64,000 bases of DNA from positions 372,001-436,000 of the forward strand of contig OZ221973.1 of assembly GCA_965119745.1 (NCBI GenBank), given 5' to 3'. This document shows positions 25,390 through 34,387 of the stretch, in pieces. Both the position numbers and the translations under genes were made by a program. The notes beneath the pieces are model-generated. The model was given only the letters and a program-made list of their open reading frames with translations. It was not told where the DNA came from and searched no databases. This DNA is from CAJFUR01 sp904420575. GTDB lineage: Bacteria; Actinomycetota; Coriobacteriia; Coriobacteriales; Eggerthellaceae. Each line of letters begins with the position of its first letter. Within the stretch, counting starts at the first letter, position 1.

Positions 25390-27144
25390 TTACTTGCCCG
25401 CAGCAGCGTTGCGACCGGCCAGGCGGCCGAACGACATGGCCATGGAGTGGCTGGCGCCCGCCACGGTCACGGGGTAGTCCACCAGGAAGCGGCCGCCCAT
25501 CGTGTTGCCGGCCACGAACAGGCCGGGAACGGGGTTCTTCTCGGCGTCGAGCGCACGGCACTCGGCGTCGCAGTCGATGCCGCCGATGAGCACCAGCATG
25601 CCCGAGTCGCCGAACGGCACGATGTAGTACGGCGGGTTCTCGACGGGGAACAGGCGCGTGGACGTCTTCGAGAAATCGGTGTCCTTGCCGGCATGGGCCA
25701 GTTCGTTGTAACGCTCCACCGTCTCCTTCAGCGCGTCGGCCGGGATGTCCACGGCCTTTGCCAAGTCCTCGATGGTGTCGCCGGGGATGATGGAGCCCGC
25801 CTCCACCTCGCCCTGGAAGTAGGAGTCGGACGCATAGCCGGCCGCGAAGTGGTTGATGGCATGCGCGTACTGCTCTTCCTGCTCGGGCGGGATGTAGTGC
25901 GTCACGCCGCCGAAGCACTGCGGCATCACGGACAGCTGCTCCTTCCACTTGCTGTCGAAGATCTGGTACGCCACGCCGCCCTTCTGGCGCTTGATGGCGT
26001 TCTGCAGCTCCTGCGCTCCCACGTCCTCGTTGGCGAAGCGCTTGCCGTCCTGGTTCACCATGAGGTACGGGTCGATGCCGATGGAGTTGGTGCCCAGGCT
26101 GTGCGTCATGGGAGCATAGGGGCCGTCCTCCATGACGGCGCCGGCCCACATGGCCATCTTGTGGCCGTCGCCCGTGTTCACCGGGTTGCCGTCCTTGTCC
26201 ATGGTGCTGAAAAAGCAGCCGTACTTGGTCGCCTGGGGCGCGTAGTACGTGAGCATCTCCGTGTCGCTGGACATGTCGCCGCAGGAAAGCACGACGCCCT
26301 TGGCAGCGTTGATGCGGATGATGTTGCCGTCCTCGTCAGATGCGTACACGCCCACCACGCGGTCGCCGTCCTTGATGAGCTGCTCGCCCTTGGTGTTGAA
26401 GCGCGCTTCGGCGCCGGCGGCCTGCGCGGCCTCCAGCGTGCCGTGCATGGCCCAGCCGTGGTCGGGCAGCAGGTGCACCATGCCGGGGAAGCAGGGGTAG
26501 TTCTCTTCGCGCCAGTTGTAGTTCTCGTTCACGGGGCAGCGCTCGGGGAACACGTAGGGCTTCTCCGGGTCGGTCGGCGTGTCGGAGTCGCTGGTGAGCA
26601 GCTCGTGCTCCGCCGTGCCGATGTACCAGTCCAGGTCCTGGCCGGAATTCGCGATCCAGTGGTTCAGCAGCTGCGCGTTGGGACGGTTGCCCATGACCTT
26701 CATGAGCTCGTTCACCACTTCCTGCGTTTCGGGCTGCTCGATGCCCAGCTGCTTGTGGATCTCGCTGCCGAACGTGCCGAACTCGCCGGAGCGGTAGCCC
26801 ACGTCCACGCCCTTCTCGATGCCGATGACCTTCGCACCGGAATCGGCAGCCTCGCGCAGCGCGCACACGCCGGCCAAGCCGAGGCCCACCACGCACACGT
26901 CGACGTCGATGGTCTCCGCCACCGTGGAGTCGTCGATGGGCTCGGGCGGGTTCATCCACGACGGGGTGAATTCCGTCGGATTGCCGTTTGCTGCCGGAGC
27001 CGCGGCGTCGCCACCCGCCGACGCGCCCTTGGCCGGGTCGTCCTTCGCGGCCGGAGCGCATCCGGCCAGCCCGGCGCCTGCCACCACGGCGGCGGTGGCG
27101 CCCAGGCCCAGAAACGACCTGCGGGTGATCTTCATGTCTTCCAT
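25390..27144 (-). CDS. Tat-exported FAD-dependent reductase (fumarate/urocanate-reductase family)
   Basis: 584 residues. The N-terminus is a Tat signal (TRRSFLGLGATAAVVAGAG followed by LAGC, which may also be lipidated), then a Thr/Ala-rich linker, a FAD_binding_2 Rossmann motif (VVGLGLAGVCALREA) near residue 105, and the closing PGLFVAGNTMGGRF with LAGRNAAA that binds FAD. It has no FMN-binding or haem domain, so electrons must come from a separate partner. Relatives reduce fumarate, urocanate, cinnamates or steroids outside the membrane. Start ATG 27144 is supported by AAGGGG; an upstream extension is open but precedes the Tat signal. It is divergent from a LuxR regulator, which probably controls it. 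Confidence 0.88.
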   Translation of the reverse strand: MEDMKITRRSFLGLGATAAVVAGAGLAGCAPAAKDDPAKGASAGGDAAAPAANGNPTEFTPSWMNPPEPIDDSTVAETIDVDVCVVGLGLAGVCALREAADSGAKVIGIEKGVDVGYRSGEFGTFGSEIHKQLGIEQPETQEVVNELMKVMGNRPNAQLLNHWIANSGQDLDWYIGTAEHELLTSDSDTPTDPEKPYVFPERCPVNENYNWREENYPCFPGMVHLLPDHGWAMHGTLEAAQAAGAEARFNTKGEQLIKDGDRVVGVYASDEDGNIIRINAAKGVVLSCGDMSSDTEMLTYYAPQATKYGCFFSTMDKDGNPVNTGDGHKMAMWAGAVMEDGPYAPMTHSLGTNSIGIDPYLMVNQDGKRFANEDVGAQELQNAIKRQKGGVAYQIFDSKWKEQLSVMPQCFGGVTHYIPPEQEEQYAHAINHFAAGYASDSYFQGEVEAGSIIPGDTIEDLAKAVDIPADALKETVERYNELAHAGKDTDFSKTSTRLFPVENPPYYIVPFGDSGMLVLIGGIDCDAECRALDAEKNPVPGLFVAGNTMGGRFLVDYPVTVAGASHSMAMSFGRLAGRNAAAGK

Positions 27145-27421
27145 GTTCGTCCCCTTCCCTAGATTGACGAAACGTGCCGCGCGACCGTCCCCCTTCGGGA
27201 CTTCCTCTTCAGGGCCGCCGGCGAACGCCAGCATAGGGTCCCGTCCGAAAAAGAGCCATCACCCAAACACGACCAACCACCGAATTTGTCACCCGAAACG
27301 GCCAAAATCGCCTGATTGCGAAGCGCAATGCGCTATCTCTCATGGAGAACCCCACGCAAAACGGCGAACGTCGAGTACCATAGTGGCAGGGGAAAGCGGT
27401 CGCCCGAAGAAGAGGTTACCT
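27145..27421. promoter_or_regulatory. Divergent promoter region, flavoprotein / tandem-HTH LuxR
   Basis: 277 bp without a gene between two divergent starts. The middle (27240-27320) is the least G+C-rich part and presumably holds both promoters. I found no strong palindrome. Confidence 0.5.
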
Positions 27422-29185
27422 ATGAGACTGCGCGCTCGCGCGCCTTTGGCAGGATTCGCGCTGCTCCTGCTTTCCAACATACTGAGCCTGCACGCCACGA
27501 CGGCGTTCGCCGCGCTGCCCACGTTCGACGGCACCGCGTATTCCACCGCGACCATGGCCGTGCGCGTCGCCATGTACGTAGGCGTGGCCGTGCTGTTCTG
27601 GCGCCGTACCAGCGAACCGCTTTCGCCGCGTCCCACGGGAATCGCCGCCGCCGTTTTGGGTCTGGCAGGGTTCGCCCTGGTGGCCGACCCGTGGGGTCTC
27701 ACGCTCGCGCCCGTGGCGTTTCTGGGAGCAGCCTGCATCGGCTGCGCGCAGGCGCTGCTCAGCCTCATGTGGCTCTCGGTGCTTCCGCAGCTCACGTACC
27801 GGCAGAGTTATCTGTACATCCTGGGAAGCCACGCGGGGGCCACCGCGCTGTGCGCGCTCGTGCTGACGCTGCCCGTGGCGTGGTACCTCCCGGTGACCAT
27901 GGCGGCGTTTCTGGGATCGAGCACGTGCGTCGCCTTCCTGAAGCCCGAACGCACCCTCGAGCACGCCCTGTCCGACCAGGCCGCCGACGTCGTGCCGCTC
28001 ATCGGGAAAGGAGTGCTGGCCGTCGGCCTGTTCGCCCTGGTGTCGGGCTTCGTGTCGCGCATGTCGGAACAGAGCGTGGGCGACCCGACGTTCCAGCAAT
28101 ACCTGGTGCTGGCCGTGTCGGCGGGCGTGCTTGTGATCATGTCGGTGCCCGCCTTGGCGTATCGCCAGCCGCTCAAGCTGGAAAGCAGCTATCGCGTGGC
28201 GCTGCCGCTTTCCGCGCTCGGCTTCCTGGTGCTGCCGGGGCTGTTCGACGCCGTCCCGCCCGCCATAGCCGGCACCTTGGCCACGACGGGCTACATGATG
28301 TGCGGCATCATTCTTTCCTGCACCATTGCCGAAGTGTGCAAGGCGGCGCGCATCGCTTCGGTGCCCCTCTATGCGGCAAGCGAAGTGGTGTCGCTGTTCT
28401 GCCTTTTCGTGGGCACGGGGCTGGGAACCGCCTGCGCGGTGTACCTGCCCGGCACCAACACCGCGTTCGCGGTCATCGGGATGGGCTGCCTGTACCTGCT
28501 CACCATCGGCGCCTCCTGGCTTGTCGGCCGTGACCGGGTGCCGCGCCTGCGCACCACGTCAACCGGCTCTTTTCACGCCGACGAGCGCCTGCGCCAACCG
28601 CGCGGGGACGACGGCCAGACGGCCGAGGCCACAAGCGGCGCGGCCGCGCTGGAACCCGTCGCGCCGCTCGACCAGGTGGCCCAGGCGTACCGGCTGAACG
28701 AGCAGGAAACGAGGATATTCAAGCAGCTGGTGGAAGGGCGCACCATCGCGCGCATCGCGCAGGACCTGTATTTGTCGCAAAGCGCCGTGAAGTACCACGC
28801 TCAGAAGATCTACCGCGCCTGCGACGTGCACACGCGCGCCGAGCTGACGGCCCTCATGCGGCAGCCCCTGGTCGCCGGGCAGGAGCCTCCCGAGGCGCTA
28901 CCGCCCGCCTGCAAGCAGCTGGCGGAGCAGCACCGCCTCACGAAGCGAGAGCAGCAGGTGTTCGAGCTGTTGGCGCAGGGCCGTTCCACCACCGACGTGG
29001 CCACCGCGCTCGACGTTTCCGAGAACACGGCCAAGACCCACATCAAGCGCCTCTACAAGAAGCTGGACGTCCATTCCAAGCAAGACATCATCGACCTCGT
29101 CCGCAGCGACGCCCCGTCGGCCGACGCCGCGCCAACCAGCCCCGCGCCCGCCGAAACCGAAGCCGCCGCCTCCGCCACGGCGTGA
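27422..29185 (+). CDS. Membrane LuxR regulator with two tandem HTH domains
   Basis: 587 residues. About 12 hydrophobic helices fill residues 1-375, arranged like an MFS permease; then a charged linker and two successive LuxR-type HTH domains: residues about 420-480 (YRLNEQETRIFKQLVEGRTI, SQSAVKYHAQKIYRA) and about 505-570 (HRLTKREQQVFELLAQGRST, SENTAKTHIKRLYKKLDVHS). One-component membrane regulators with a single HTH abound in Eggerthellaceae; the doubling is unusual. Start ATG 27422 has AAGAGG upstream. It is divergent from the Tat flavoprotein, its likely target, and ends one base from the convergent rhodanese stop. Confidence 0.88.
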   Translation: MRLRARAPLAGFALLLLSNILSLHATTAFAALPTFDGTAYSTATMAVRVAMYVGVAVLFWRRTSEPLSPRPTGIAAAVLGLAGFALVADPWGLTLAPVAFLGAACIGCAQALLSLMWLSVLPQLTYRQSYLYILGSHAGATALCALVLTLPVAWYLPVTMAAFLGSSTCVAFLKPERTLEHALSDQAADVVPLIGKGVLAVGLFALVSGFVSRMSEQSVGDPTFQQYLVLAVSAGVLVIMSVPALAYRQPLKLESSYRVALPLSALGFLVLPGLFDAVPPAIAGTLATTGYMMCGIILSCTIAEVCKAARIASVPLYAASEVVSLFCLFVGTGLGTACAVYLPGTNTAFAVIGMGCLYLLTIGASWLVGRDRVPRLRTTSTGSFHADERLRQPRGDDGQTAEATSGAAALEPVAPLDQVAQAYRLNEQETRIFKQLVEGRTIARIAQDLYLSQSAVKYHAQKIYRACDVHTRAELTALMRQPLVAGQEPPEALPPACKQLAEQHRLTKREQQVFELLAQGRSTTDVATALDVSENTAKTHIKRLYKKLDVHSKQDIIDLVRSDAPSADAAPTSPAPAETEAAASATA

Positions 29186-29186
29186 G

Positions 29187-30149
29187 TCAGCGCGCGTGCA
29201 TCCAGGCGAAGTCGAGAGGGGCCGTGTCGGCACGCCACATGCAATGGAGAGGCTGGCCTGAAGCGTCCGTGGTAATGAGCTGCACGGCGCGGTCGCCCGT
29301 GTAGTTCCAGAAGCCGCCGATGTTGTACAGCTTGTCGGCATTCCAGCCCAAATGCACGAGCAGCGTCTTCGCCTGCCCCGCGTAGCCGCCCGCCCCGCAC
29401 ATCAGGAAGATGGCCTTGTCCTTGGGGAAAAGCTCGTCCAGAAGCGGCCCCGACTCGCGGAAGTTCGGCGTGGCCGACACGATGGAGCCGTCGTCCGCCC
29501 ATTCCACCGTCCATGCCGTCTGCCCATCGTAGGCGTTCGCCACGGGAAGGGGCGGCAGGGTGGCCAAATAGGGAAACGGCACCACCTTGAAGCCCTCCAC
29601 GGTGGCCGTCAGGTTGGGGTCACCGCCGATGGAGGCGTAGTCGGCAGGGTCGAAGAACAGGCGCATGTCGCGGTAGGCCACGTCTTCGCGGCCAAGCCAC
29701 TGGTCGATGGTGCCCACGTTGACGTTCGCGTCCACGCCGAAGGGGCTTTCCGGGTCGGCCTCGGGCGCGGGAAGGGGTTTGTGGCCTGAAGCGTCGCCAG
29801 GCACGGCAGGCGCCCCTGCGCCTCCCGCGCCTCCCTCTGCGGCCGGGCCGCCCTCCCCGTCGATGGGTTGTTGGTCGGAAGACGCTTGCTGGGCGTCCTT
29901 CCCTGCAGAACACCCCGTTGCGACCAGGCTTCCCGCCACAGCGAAACCCGCAAGCGCTGCACCCGCGACGAACTGGCGCCGTCCCATGAGATCGCCGTGA
30001 CCAGCGCGACCTTCCGCACGCGAGGCCTGCAGGTCCACGCCCGCATCGCATGGATCGTCTCCGGCAAGCGGGAAACCCGCGCCCGCGCCGAACGTGTCTG
30101 CGCCGCTGTCGCTGCTACCTCCGTCTGCGGCAGCCTTCATGCATTCCAT
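29187..30149 (-). CDS. Exported rhodanese-like protein
   Basis: 320 residues. A hydrophilic stretch of about 55 residues precedes a Tat motif (MGRRQFVAGAALAGFAVAG, then ATGC, a possible lipobox), followed by a Gly/Ala/Pro linker and a rhodanese-type domain with Cys251 in the loop MCGAGGYAGQAK and the closing NIGGFWNYTG. Rhodaneses carry sulfane sulfur on this cysteine, so this suggests extracytoplasmic sulfur handling. ATG 30149 has GAAAGGGG upstream, but ATG 29987 at the Tat motif itself would give a normal-length signal; I keep the first because of its ribosome site. It is the last gene of the respiratory block. Confidence 0.7.
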   Translation of the reverse strand: MECMKAAADGGSSDSGADTFGAGAGFPLAGDDPCDAGVDLQASRAEGRAGHGDLMGRRQFVAGAALAGFAVAGSLVATGCSAGKDAQQASSDQQPIDGEGGPAAEGGAGGAGAPAVPGDASGHKPLPAPEADPESPFGVDANVNVGTIDQWLGREDVAYRDMRLFFDPADYASIGGDPNLTATVEGFKVVPFPYLATLPPLPVANAYDGQTAWTVEWADDGSIVSATPNFRESGPLLDELFPKDKAIFLMCGAGGYAGQAKTLLVHLGWNADKLYNIGGFWNYTGDRAVQLITTDASGQPLHCMWRADTAPLDFAWMHAR

Positions 30150-30246
30150 CACGCTTCCCCTTTCGCGGCTTGCGCCGCCCTTATCGCGCGCCCGCCACCA
30201 CGCAAGGCCATCCCGCACCGAGCCTCGCAAGCGGTGGCCGAATCCC

Positions 30247-31890
30247 TTACGCGCCATGTCCCAGCGCGTTGCGCACGGCTTCCTTCAAGCCCATGCTGGT
30301 GACCGTGGCACCGGCCACCGCGTCCACGTCCGGCGTGCCAGCCTGGACCATGCGCGCCCTCAGCTCGTCCAGCGCAGGGGCGCCCACTTCGGCATGCTCG
30401 GTGTGGCGCAGGACCTCCACCGCGTCTATCGCGCCGCCTGTGGCGGCGACCTTCACCCAGAGGGGGCCGCCCAAACCTTCCCCAACGCCTACGGCCTCCC
30501 CCGATGAAAGGCCCGACTCGTCGGGAGCCTCGTCGTATACGGAAACGTCGCCCGAGCCCGGCCCGTGCGTCAGGCCCTCGGGCAGCGCCACCGCATCGTC
30601 TTTCGCCGTTGCCGCTTCCTCCCCGGCAATCTTTCCGAACACGATGCATTCCGCCAGGTTCCCGCCGCTTTGCGCATTGCGCGCCGTCACGCTGCCACAT
30701 TCGCCCGCCGCGTACAAGTGCGGGATGGGTTCGCCAGAAGCGCCCATCACCTGGGCATTCGCCGCTCGCTCCGGACCACCCTGCGTGGCGAGCACCGCCG
30801 GATACACGGCTACGCCGTAGTAGGGGCCGTTGCCGAAGGCGCGCATGTTCTGTGATTGGCGGCCCAGCGCGTCGAAGCCGGAGGCAGCGGCGGCGTTGTA
30901 CGCGTCGATGGTGGCCTGCAGGGCCTCTCCGTCCAACCCCAGCACAGCAGCCAGGCCGGGCACGTCGTCGGCACGCGCCACCTTGCCGGATTCCACTTCC
31001 GCAGACAGGTCCACGCTCCAGTTGGGAAAGGGGCGCGGCGCCACGCCGTTTTCCATATCGGCACGCTGGGCCTCGTCGAACACGAAGAAGTTCGCATCGG
31101 GGCGGGCGGGCACCACCCACGAACCGCCCACCTTCACCCGACCGCCCCGCTGCTCGGCGTCTTCTGCAAGGTAGCGCCGCGCGTCGCCGCCCACCAGCAC
31201 CACCGATCCTGCCCTGAAGAACGCGATGTCGGCTCCCAGACTGCGCATGCGGTCCGCCTCGGGAACCAGGCCCACGCCGCCGCTCTCCCATGCGTTCGTG
31301 TGCCACAGGCGCGCACCGGCTGCCTGGGCCATGCGCATGCCGTCGCCTTCGTTGTACAGTGTGCCGGTGACAAGGGTTTTCGGCTGGTCGAGGAACTGTT
31401 GCGCCGCATTCGGATCGTTCTCGTAGCCACCCAGCGCCAGCACCACGCCGTTGCGTGCGGCAATGTTGAGCTTCTGTCCGTTGCGCTCGATCTCCACGCC
31501 CACGACCGCCTTCGTCACGGGGTCCTGGATGAGCGCCGTCACCGGCGACGAGTACCAGCAGTCTATCTGGCTCTTGCGCGCCACCACGCCCTTCTTCAGG
31601 AAGCGCCACAAGGCCCCGTCGTTGATGGACGAACCCACCAGGTTCGTGCGGATGGAGGAAGCGCCTGGCAGTTCCGGATGCGACACGGAAAGCGGCGGCA
31701 GGTTGTAACGCCCCGGAATGGCGGACGGCGCGATGGCGGGCGCTTGGGGCGGCGCGATGGCGGGAGCATCCGACCCATCCAGGCTGGCGCCGCATTTCTC
31801 GCATCTTTCGGAATCGAGAGGCGTCGTCTTGCCACAGCTAGGACATACGACCACGCTCTTCGCTTCCGAATTGGAAGGCCTGAAGCACAT
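30247..31890 (-). CDS. C-terminal part of split flavoprotein: zinc ribbon, substrate/FAD-binding core, FMN-binding domain
   Basis: 547 residues. It opens with a zinc ribbon (VVCPSCGKTT and RCEKCGASL), a Pro/Ala linker to about residue 60, then the body of a fumarate-reductase-like flavoprotein from the capping domain onward, with the closing FAD motif LYAAGECGSVTARNAQSGGN. The last 85 residues are an FMN_bind domain with DAVAGATVTSMG, where the threonine would carry covalent FMN attached by ApbE. What is missing is the N-terminal Rossmann GxGxxG, which is encoded by the preceding ORF, ending one base before this ATG (GGGAGGTG is its ribosome site). No signal peptide of its own. Either a true two-subunit flavoenzyme or a gene interrupted by a ribbon-containing insertion. 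Confidence 0.8.
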   Translation of the reverse strand: MCFRPSNSEAKSVVVCPSCGKTTPLDSERCEKCGASLDGSDAPAIAPPQAPAIAPSAIPGRYNLPPLSVSHPELPGASSIRTNLVGSSINDGALWRFLKKGVVARKSQIDCWYSSPVTALIQDPVTKAVVGVEIERNGQKLNIAARNGVVLALGGYENDPNAAQQFLDQPKTLVTGTLYNEGDGMRMAQAAGARLWHTNAWESGGVGLVPEADRMRSLGADIAFFRAGSVVLVGGDARRYLAEDAEQRGGRVKVGGSWVVPARPDANFFVFDEAQRADMENGVAPRPFPNWSVDLSAEVESGKVARADDVPGLAAVLGLDGEALQATIDAYNAAAASGFDALGRQSQNMRAFGNGPYYGVAVYPAVLATQGGPERAANAQVMGASGEPIPHLYAAGECGSVTARNAQSGGNLAECIVFGKIAGEEAATAKDDAVALPEGLTHGPGSGDVSVYDEAPDESGLSSGEAVGVGEGLGGPLWVKVAATGGAIDAVEVLRHTEHAEVGAPALDELRARMVQAGTPDVDAVAGATVTSMGLKEAVRNALGHGA

Positions 31891-31891
31891 G

Positions 31892-32422
31892 CTACTCACC
31901 TCCCTGCGCGGACAGCGCGTCTATGTCGGCCTCGGTCACGTCGGTGACGTCCAACAGTTCGCCTTCGTCCAAGCCCCAGGCCACCAACGTGTCACGCACG
32001 TCGCACAGACCCTGTGCGTAGGCGTCCAGCACGTCGGCGGGCACGTAGTAGCCTCCCGCAAGCGCACCTACGTAGGCAAGTGCCTCGTCCTTGTTGGTGG
32101 CAGACGCGAACAGCTGCGAGCTGTAGCGGCTGTTGCCACCTTCGCTGCCTTCGGGGGCCTTGTCGACAACAAGCACGCTCGCGCCGCTTTCGGCCGCTGC
32201 GATGGCCGCCGATGCGCCCGCCGCCCCCAACCCCACGACCACCACGTCGAACGCACCGTCCCACGCGATGTCCTCCAGCATGGCCGCGCCCGTCGCACCG
32301 CCGGAGTCGGCCTGCTGCCCGCCGCCCCCGCAGCCCGCCAAGAACCCGGCTCCCAGCGCTCCTATGCCACAGGCCGCGCTCGCCTTCAGAAACGTCCTTC
32401 GAGACGTTGCAGGTCCCTCCAT
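31892..32422 (-). CDS. N-terminal part of split flavoprotein, Tat signal plus FAD Rossmann domain
   Basis: 176 residues. Tat signal SRRTFLKASAACGIGALGAG with LAGC lipobox, a Gly-rich linker, then the dinucleotide-binding FDVVVVGLGAAGASAAIAAA with the acidic residue in VVDKAPEG that contacts FAD ribose, and GGNSRYSSQLF, a conserved family segment. It ends at TAG 31892, just where the capping domain should start. The rest of the enzyme follows in the next ORF. Related flavoproteins are single chains of 500-600 residues, so this half cannot work alone. ATG 32422 is preceded by AAGGAGG. Confidence 0.82.
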   Translation of the reverse strand: MEGPATSRRTFLKASAACGIGALGAGFLAGCGGGGQQADSGGATGAAMLEDIAWDGAFDVVVVGLGAAGASAAIAAAESGASVLVVDKAPEGSEGGNSRYSSQLFASATNKDEALAYVGALAGGYYVPADVLDAYAQGLCDVRDTLVAWGLDEGELLDVTDVTEADIDALSAQGGE

Positions 32423-32525
32423 GACAGGTCCTCCTTCTCTCGGCCCCTGACGCCTTGCGCCCCTCCCCGCACCAGCAGCCTTGTCCGGCCGAGCACAACA
32501 CGTCCCACCCTGCCGGAAAACGCCG

Positions 32526-32558
32526 CCATGGCGAGCGCCTTCCGAACGCTCGCCATGG
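32526..32558 (-). terminator. Hairpin after the NrfD gene
   Basis: Perfect 12-bp arms (CCATGGCGAGCG, 32526-32537 and 32547-32558) with a 9-nt loop, 40 bp past the NrfD stop on the minus strand. It lacks a T-run and may be an attenuator separating the membrane module from the flavoprotein genes. Confidence 0.5.
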
Positions 32559-32596
32559 TATCGCCTGCCCTTGGGGCAAAGTCAAGCGACCGGTGT

Positions 32597-33568
32597 CTAA
32601 GACACTATCTTTGAAACCGCCTGGGCCACCACATCGGCGTGCAAACCAGCCATGAGCACGAGGAAACGCAGGGCGCATCCTCCCACCAGCGCGCCAGCCG
32701 CCCCCACAAGCATGGCCGTACGCCCGCTTTTCCTCCTTTTGCGCAGCACCATGCCTGCAATGGCCATGGCCAAAGGAAGCGCCAGGCCGCATGCCCCCAC
32801 CAGAAGCCAGAAGAACGGCGCGAGCATGCCTTGGGCCAGCAGCCGAGCCGAAGCTGCCGCCGTTGCACCCGTTGCCGTGGTCAGGTCGCTCCCCTGCATG
32901 GTCGCCAGAAACGCGGCGAGCACGACCACTTCCAGCACCACCAGAACCACCACCGAAGCTTCAAGCAGACGATGCGTCTTGTTGGAAAGCACCGCCCGCT
33001 TGGGCGCCACCGCCACGATCTCCACCAACGCTGCACCCGTGTCCAGTGCAGAAACGGTGAACAGGCAGGGCAAAAGCAGCGTGTTCCACAGCGGCACGCC
33101 CGGAACGGACATGAGCAGAATGCCGGTGTACACGGCCACGCACAAGCCCAGGGCGATACCCACGACGGCAAGCACGCTGCGCATGCGATTCCTCGCCTTG
33201 GGATAGCCCTTCCATTTCTTGGAAACGGGCTTCACCCACTGCTCGGTCGACAGCACGGCCATGAGGCCGAACACGATCACCGCCGCGAACACCACCCACG
33301 CACCGAACGTCATCCACGACGTCCCGTTGCTGAAGCTTTGCCACAATAGCATGCCGCGCAACGGGTTCGTCAGCTCGGACAGCAGCAGAAGCAGGCCCGC
33401 GACGAGGCAGGCCGTTGCAGCCCATGAAGCGATGCAGATGGTCTTGCGATTGCTTTGCCTGTCGAGGAAGTACAAGAGCGCAGCCACGACGAAGGCGCCA
33501 GCGCCCATGCCTCCCAAGAACAAGTACAGGGCCGGTTGCCAACCCCATACCGATTGCAATTCGGCCAT
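32597..33568 (-). CDS. NrfD/PsrC-family membrane subunit
   Basis: 323 residues with eight or so membrane helices (YLFLGGMGAGAFVVAALLYF at the start is typical). NrfD proteins anchor ferredoxin-type subunits and pass electrons between menaquinone and an extracytoplasmic reductase or oxidase. It sits 55 bp after the four-cluster ferredoxin subunit and ahead of the split flavoprotein, so quinol electrons could go through it to the flavoprotein. ATG 33568 has a strong AAGGAGG site. Confidence 0.9.
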   Translation of the reverse strand: MAELQSVWGWQPALYLFLGGMGAGAFVVAALLYFLDRQSNRKTICIASWAATACLVAGLLLLLSELTNPLRGMLLWQSFSNGTSWMTFGAWVVFAAVIVFGLMAVLSTEQWVKPVSKKWKGYPKARNRMRSVLAVVGIALGLCVAVYTGILLMSVPGVPLWNTLLLPCLFTVSALDTGAALVEIVAVAPKRAVLSNKTHRLLEASVVVLVVLEVVVLAAFLATMQGSDLTTATGATAAASARLLAQGMLAPFFWLLVGACGLALPLAMAIAGMVLRKRRKSGRTAMLVGAAGALVGGCALRFLVLMAGLHADVVAQAVSKIVS

Positions 33569-33623
33569 CGATTACCTCCTTACCTGACTTGCAGGCACAT
33601 AGTCGTTCACAATCCGCGCCCGC

Positions 33624-34301
33624 CTATAGCAGCACATACGAGGGGCCGGTCGATGCTTCTATCTTCTTGGCACGTCCGCCCGACCCTGCTACCAACTCGT
33701 CGATCGTGCCGAAGTGCAGCGCACGGAACTTGCACGCCTGCACGCAGTTGGGCGCCTCCCCCAGAGCAACGCCAGCCTCGAGGCACAGGTCGCATTTGTC
33801 CATGCCGGCAGACGTGTAGTGCGGCACGCCGAACGGACATGCCTGATAGCAGTACTTGCAGCCGATGCACCGGTCGTGGTCCACCGTCACCACGCCGCCT
33901 TCGCCTTTCGTGATGGCCCGTGCAGGGCACACCGTCGCGCAGGCGGGATCCTCGCAGTGCATGCACGAGGTGGAAACGTACACCTTCTGGCCATTCGCCG
34001 TCGTGTACGGCGTCACTGCACGGCGGGCAGGCACGTCCTCCGGCGTGCCGTTCGCCTTGCGGCAGGCCTCGACGCATTGCTGGCAGTTCACGCAGTTCGA
34101 CATGCGCACCAGAAACCCGTACTGCATGCCGCCCTGCGAGGTTGCGGCCTCTGCATCCTGCGGCGCCGCGCCCGCTTTGCCGTCTTCGGCGAAGGCGGCC
34201 TTGCGCGTGGCGCCAACCGCACCTCCAGCGAGCGCCGTCGCGCCCAACACGGCAGCCCCTTGCAGCAGAGTGCGCCGTGGGATGCCCGTATCGTCTCGCA
34301 T
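33624..34301 (-). CDS. Tat-exported ferredoxin subunit with four 4Fe-4S clusters (NrfC/DmsB type)
   Basis: 225 residues. Tat signal PRRTLLQGAAVLGATALAGG, then four cysteine sets: NCVNCQQCVEAC, SCMHCEDPACATVC, RCIGCKYCYQAC and KCDLC with NCVQAC. This is the full complement of DmsB/NrfC/PsrB subunits. It would sit on the outer membrane face beside NrfD and deliver electrons. ATG 34301 is chosen for GGAGAG just upstream and because it opens the Tat signal; the frame is open 17 codons further. Next to the NrfD gene, same strand. Confidence 0.92.
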   Translation of the reverse strand: MRDDTGIPRRTLLQGAAVLGATALAGGAVGATRKAAFAEDGKAGAAPQDAEAATSQGGMQYGFLVRMSNCVNCQQCVEACRKANGTPEDVPARRAVTPYTTANGQKVYVSTSCMHCEDPACATVCPARAITKGEGGVVTVDHDRCIGCKYCYQACPFGVPHYTSAGMDKCDLCLEAGVALGEAPNCVQACKFRALHFGTIDELVAGSGGRAKKIEASTGPSYVLL

Positions 34302-34387
34302 GTTCTCTCCAATCCTTTGCCCAGAGCGGTATACTGTGCAGCAACCGCTCATCGAACTTCCCCTGCCAACCTCTGAAAGGAGCCCTT

